Below are positions 5,467 to 8,713 of a DNA stretch of 8,713 bases, piece after piece (positions within the stretch are counted from its first letter, which is position 1; each line of letters begins with the position of its first letter). Origin of the DNA: JAQBDA01 sp041301185 (GTDB lineage Bacteria > Chloroflexota > Anaerolineae > Anaerolineales > UBA4823); assembly GCA_041301185.1 (NCBI GenBank), contig JBFYSV010000055.1, forward strand, positions 1 through 8,713, written 5' to 3'. Under the pieces are notes generated by a model that was not told the DNA's origin, did not search any database, and saw only the letters and a list, made by a program, of their open reading frames with translations. A program made the position numbers and the translations under genes.

Positions 5467-6873
5467 ATGATGCAACTTGTACTGCTCAGCGACCTAGATA
5501 TCGAGAACATCCACCAGGCATCCCTGCGCGTCCTGGCCGAAACCGGCATCCTGATCGACGACCCTGAAGGCCGGGCGCTGCTCTTAGACCACGGGGCGCG
5601 CCAGGAAAATGATCGCCTGATCCTGCCGCCCGAGCTGGTGGAAAACTGCCTGGCGAAATGCCCCCAGCAGGTGACCCTTCGCGGGCGCGGCGAAGCGATC
5701 ACCCTGGGTGATGGCAGCCTGCACGTCCACAACCTGGGCGGGGCGCGGGATGTCTTCGACTCCCCCGGCGCAAAGCTGCGCCCGGCGACCGCTGCCGACG
5801 TGGCCCAATCCACCCGCCTGATGGATGCCTTGGACAACGTCACCACCATCACGCCGCTCTACACCCCGCGGGATGTGCCTGCCCACATGATGATCCTGAC
5901 CATGTTCGAGCAGGCGCTACGCAACACGCTCAAGCCGGTCAATGGACCGGGAGTCACCACGCCCGAGGATGTACGCACACTCTATGAAATGATGCAGGTC
6001 GTATTTGGCGACCGCCCCGCCGTATCCCTGGGAGCCTCCCCGGTCAGCCCGCTCAACTTCCTGGGCGAGATCGTACCGGTCTTCCTGGAGATCGCCCGCC
6101 ACGGGCTGGCGTGCGGACCGCTGCCCTGCCCGAGCGTGGGCGCCACCTCGCCCATGTCGCTGGCGGGCTCGCTGGTGCAGCAGAACGCCGAAAACCTGGC
6201 CTCCATTGTCCTGGTGCAGCTCACCAACCCTGGCAACCCCATCGTCTATTGCGGGCGGCTCTCGGTGCTCAATATGCGCAGCGGGGCGCCGATCTGGGGC
6301 AACCCGGAAGTGGGCATGCTCTCTGCCGGAACGGTGCAGCTGGGGCACCATTACGGTCTGCCGGTCAACGTCTACGGGCTGGCGGGCAGCGGTTTCGCCG
6401 CCGATATGCAAAGCGGCTACGAGCGGGCGATTAACGCCCTGGTGCCGGCCCTGGCAGGCGCCGACGAGCTTTCCGGCGTGGGCGAGATGGCGGGCGGCAC
6501 GATCTCCTCCAATTTCCAGATCGTCGTGGACGACGATATTTACAGCATGGTGCGGCGCGTTCTGCGCGGCTATGCGGTGGATGACGACAGCCTGGCGGTG
6601 GAAGTGATCAACCATGCCATGGATCACGGGCGCAACTTCCTCAAGGAGCAGCATAGCCGGCGCTACCTGCGGGCGGGTGAGATCTGGCAGGGACGCCTGG
6701 GCATCCAGGAAGTGGGCTACGATATGTGGCAGGCTGCCGGCGCGCCAGACGTGGTCCAGCGCGCCCAGGCTCACGCCGAGAGCATCCTGGCGAGCCATGA
6801 AGTCCCGCCCTTACCCGACGATCAATCCCGCCAGCTGGATGAGATCATGCGCCGCGCCTATGCCCGAGGATAA
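5467..6873 (+). CDS. MttB-family (trimethylamine methyltransferase-like) corrinoid methyltransferase, non-pyrrolysine
   Basis: The 468-residue protein has the MttB TIM-barrel family pattern: an N-terminal helix with SLRVLAETGILIDDPEGRALL, then HVHNLGGARDVFD, GASPVSPLNFLGE, GPLPCPSVGATSPMSLAGSL, GNPEVGMLSAG and ADMQSGYERA (residues 312-321), and a C-terminal HGRNFLKEQHS. Archaeal MttB carries pyrrolysine encoded by an in-frame amber codon. This gene is open without any internal TAG, so it belongs to the non-Pyl group. That group includes MtgB (glycine betaine), MtpB (proline betaine), MtcB (carnitine) and MtyB (butyrobetaine). It should transfer a methyl group from a quaternary amine to the Co(I) of a partner corrinoid protein, but the substrate is open. 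ATG 5467 has AGGA at 5454-5457; ATG 5470 is equally in frame, and the upstream GTG 5443 lies in the repeat. The 3' end overlaps the activator gene by 14 bp. Confidence 0.88.
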   Translation: MMQLVLLSDLDIENIHQASLRVLAETGILIDDPEGRALLLDHGARQENDRLILPPELVENCLAKCPQQVTLRGRGEAITLGDGSLHVHNLGGARDVFDSPGAKLRPATAADVAQSTRLMDALDNVTTITPLYTPRDVPAHMMILTMFEQALRNTLKPVNGPGVTTPEDVRTLYEMMQVVFGDRPAVSLGASPVSPLNFLGEIVPVFLEIARHGLACGPLPCPSVGATSPMSLAGSLVQQNAENLASIVLVQLTNPGNPIVYCGRLSVLNMRSGAPIWGNPEVGMLSAGTVQLGHHYGLPVNVYGLAGSGFAADMQSGYERAINALVPALAGADELSGVGEMAGGTISSNFQIVVDDDIYSMVRRVLRGYAVDDDSLAVEVINHAMDHGRNFLKEQHSRRYLRAGEIWQGRLGIQEVGYDMWQAAGAPDVVQRAQAHAESILASHEVPPLPDDQSRQLDEIMRRAYARG

Positions 6874-8707
6874 ACACCCCCCACAAACCTTTCAGGTGAA
6901 TATGCAGCCGGTCGGCCGCCGGGCGGAAGTCACCCCCGGCATGACCCTGCTGGCAGCCGCCCAATCGGCAGGTGTGGAGCTGGCCTCGCTATGCGGCGGG
7001 GTAGGCGTGTGCGATAGCTGCCGGGTGCGCCTGGTCTCCGGCGAGCTGACCCCGCCCACCCTGGAGGAGGAAAGCTGGTTCACCGCAGAGGAGTTGGCTC
7101 AGGGTTACCGCCTGGCGTGCCAGGCAGAGCCGCTGGGCGATGTCAAGATCGATATCCCCCCTGAATCGCTGACCACCCCCCAGCGCCTGCAGGTCGAAGG
7201 GCAGATAGCCCGCGTGCCCCTGGCGCCAGCGGTGGTTGCGTATGACGTCCGCATCCCCCCGCCTGCCCTGGATGACCTGCGCGCCGATACTGCCCGCCTG
7301 CAAGACGCCCTGGCAGCCCTTGGGGCACCCGTCCCGCTGCGTTTCAGCCCGGCTGTATTGGGCGAGATCTCAACCATACTACGCCAGCAGGATTGGTCTG
7401 CCCGAGTCGCCCTGCACGGGAAGGAGGTGATCGCTATCCTGCCGACCGGGGGGACACTGGCGGGCATGGCAGTCGATGTGGGCACTACCAAGCTGGCAGC
7501 TTACCTGGTGGATTTGCACAGCGGCGATACCCTTGCCAAAACCGGCGCCATGAACCCCCAAATTGCCTACGGCGAAGACGTGGTCAGCCGCATTGGCTAT
7601 GCCGGCAGCCTCGCTGGCGGGCGCCAGGTCTTGCAGCACCGCCTGGTGGAGACTCTCAACCAGATGCTGGACGATCTGCTGAGCCAGGCTGGCCTTGTGC
7701 ACGCCCAGGTTGTGGATGCGGTGGTGGTGGGCAATACCGCCATGCACCATCTGTTTGCCGGGCTGCCGGTCGAACAGCTGGGGCATGCCCCCTACGTCCC
7801 GGCTATCAGCCAGGCGCTCGACCTGCGTGCGAGCGACCTGGGTCTGAAGCTCAACCCCGGGGCGTACGTCTATCTTCCGCCCAATATTGCCGGGTATGTA
7901 GGCGCCGATCACGTCTCGATGGTGCTGGCGACGGAAACCCACCAGGCGCAACGCACCACCCTGGCCCTGGATATCGGTACCAACACCGAGATCACCCTCA
8001 ACCACGCCGGGCGCTTGCTGTGCTGCTCGTGCGCTTCCGGCCCGGCGTTCGAGGGCGCCCATATCCGGGACGGCATGCGGGCTGCCCCCGGGGCGATCGA
8101 GCGGGTGCAGATTAACGGCGGTCAGCACACCATCCGCATCCAGACCATTGCCGACCAGCCGCCGGTGGGCATCTGCGGCTCGGGCATCCTGGATGCGATT
8201 GGCGAGATGCTCACTGCCGGCGTCCTAGACCGGCGCGGAGCGCTGGTCGCATCGCATCCCCTGGTGCGCCGCCGGGATGGGCTGAACGAGTTTGTCCTGG
8301 CTGAGGCCAGCCGCAGCGGGCACGGGCGGGATGTGCTCGTCACCCGCCGGGATGTCAATGAGATCCAGCTTGCCAAGGGTGCCATCCGGGCGGGCATCGA
8401 GATCTTGCTGGCAGAAGCGGGTATCATCGCCGAGGAGATTCAGGATTTTATCGTCGCCGGGGCGTTCGGCACGTATATCAGCATCCCCAACGCCATCCGG
8501 GTGGGCATGTTCCCCGCCCTGCCGCAGAGGCGCTTCCGCCAGGTAGGCAACGCCGCCGGGGAGGGCGCACGCCAGATGCTGGTCTCGCTTCACCACCGGC
8601 AGCTTGCCGAACTCATCGCCCATCGGTTAGAATATATCGAGCTATCGTCGCATCCGGATTTTACGAACGAGTTCTCCCACCGGCTGTTCTTCCCGGTAGA
8701 AAGTTAA
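6860..8707 (+). CDS. RACo-type ATP-dependent reductive activator of corrinoid proteins
   Basis: The 615-residue protein has the full RACo layout. An N-terminal [2Fe-2S] ferredoxin domain has ligands Cys45, Cys51, Cys54 and Cys87 (C-x5-C-x2-C-x32-C). A linker and middle domain run to about residue 200. An ASKHA/DUF4445 ATPase domain follows, with phosphate-loop motifs around Asp206 (VDVGTTK) and Asp371 (DIGTNTE), plus GNTAMHHLFAG, CGSGILDAIGEML and a FxxxF/FP-type C-terminus. The known role is ATP-driven reduction of inactive Co(II) corrinoid to Co(I), restarting methyl transfer after accidental oxidation. ATG 6860 lies inside the end of the methyltransferase gene. The longer upstream frame is a shadow of that gene, and the length fits characterised RACo (about 630 residues). 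The overlap with the MttB-like gene supports joint function. Electrons must come from a reductase, and the CxxC-less flavoprotein upstream is a candidate. Confidence 0.92.
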   Translation: MPEDKHPPQTFQVNMQPVGRRAEVTPGMTLLAAAQSAGVELASLCGGVGVCDSCRVRLVSGELTPPTLEEESWFTAEELAQGYRLACQAEPLGDVKIDIPPESLTTPQRLQVEGQIARVPLAPAVVAYDVRIPPPALDDLRADTARLQDALAALGAPVPLRFSPAVLGEISTILRQQDWSARVALHGKEVIAILPTGGTLAGMAVDVGTTKLAAYLVDLHSGDTLAKTGAMNPQIAYGEDVVSRIGYAGSLAGGRQVLQHRLVETLNQMLDDLLSQAGLVHAQVVDAVVVGNTAMHHLFAGLPVEQLGHAPYVPAISQALDLRASDLGLKLNPGAYVYLPPNIAGYVGADHVSMVLATETHQAQRTTLALDIGTNTEITLNHAGRLLCCSCASGPAFEGAHIRDGMRAAPGAIERVQINGGQHTIRIQTIADQPPVGICGSGILDAIGEMLTAGVLDRRGALVASHPLVRRRDGLNEFVLAEASRSGHGRDVLVTRRDVNEIQLAKGAIRAGIEILLAEAGIIAEEIQDFIVAGAFGTYISIPNAIRVGMFPALPQRRFRQVGNAAGEGARQMLVSLHHRQLAELIAHRLEYIELSSHPDFTNEFSHRLFFPVES

Positions 8708-8713
8708 GTAAAT

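Noticed and set aside
5917..6798. Long reverse-strand open frame over the mttB-like gene
   Set aside because: The same reasoning applies: the + strand protein is a recognisable MttB-family enzyme and the reverse translation shows no domain.
6614..6859. Upstream extension of the RACo frame
   Set aside because: It lies within the mttB-like gene, is Arg/Ser-rich and has no domain; starting at 6860 gives the normal family length.
5467..6873. Pyrrolysine-dependent MttB
   Set aside because: There is no in-frame amber codon inside the gene; the product is complete in the standard code.
1..8713. CRISPR arrays, tRNA or rRNA genes
   Set aside because: No regularly spaced direct repeats and no cloverleaf or rRNA-like sequence were seen by eye.

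Overview
The window looks like an accessory stretch of a GC-rich, probably anaerobic bacterial chromosome. The gene content (non-pyrrolysine MttB-family methyltransferase, RACo-type corrinoid activator, TrxR-like flavoprotein, radical SAM protein) and the interspersed palindromic repeats remind me of Chloroflexota/Anaerolineae, but that placement is an impression rather than something the sequence proves. All recognised genes are on the + strand. Long reverse-strand frames exist, but they look like GC-driven shadows.

Layout. Positions 1-763 hold the C-terminal part of an IS110-family transposase whose 5' end lies outside the window. It is followed by about 130 bp that probably form the element's right end. 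Positions 764-1130 are non-coding and become AT-rich. Module A (1131-3615) is three genes joined by two ATGA stop/start overlaps: an isochorismatase-family cysteine hydrolase, a thioredoxin-reductase-like flavoprotein that lacks the CxxC motif, and a short RlmN/Cfr-like radical SAM protein. A 188-bp gap with a strong imperfect palindrome (3678-3752) follows. Next comes an orphan DUF2442 gene of less GC-rich composition (3804-4163), then two overlapping GNAT acetyltransferase genes (4186-5311). A second gap (5312-5466) carries a degenerate inverted repeat that ends about 6 bp before the Shine-Dalgarno of the next gene. Module B (5467-8707) is an MttB-family methyltransferase overlapping by 14 bp a RACo-type [2Fe-2S]/ASKHA corrinoid activator.

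How the genes may work together. Module B is two parts of a classical corrinoid methyl-transfer system. The MttB-like enzyme would demethylate a methylated or quaternary amine onto a corrinoid protein, and the RACo-like enzyme would use ATP and its [2Fe-2S] cluster to rescue Co(II) to Co(I). The corrinoid protein and the second methyltransferase are not in the window. In module A, the flavoprotein could act as a reductase for an iron-sulfur partner and the hydrolase could process an amide or ureido compound, but both are inferences. The most unusual gene is the radical SAM protein. It keeps the RlmN/Cfr cluster motif and the C-terminal methyl-carrying cysteine context, but lacks the N-terminal domain and has Leu where the second catalytic cysteine should be. 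Its substrate may therefore not be rRNA.
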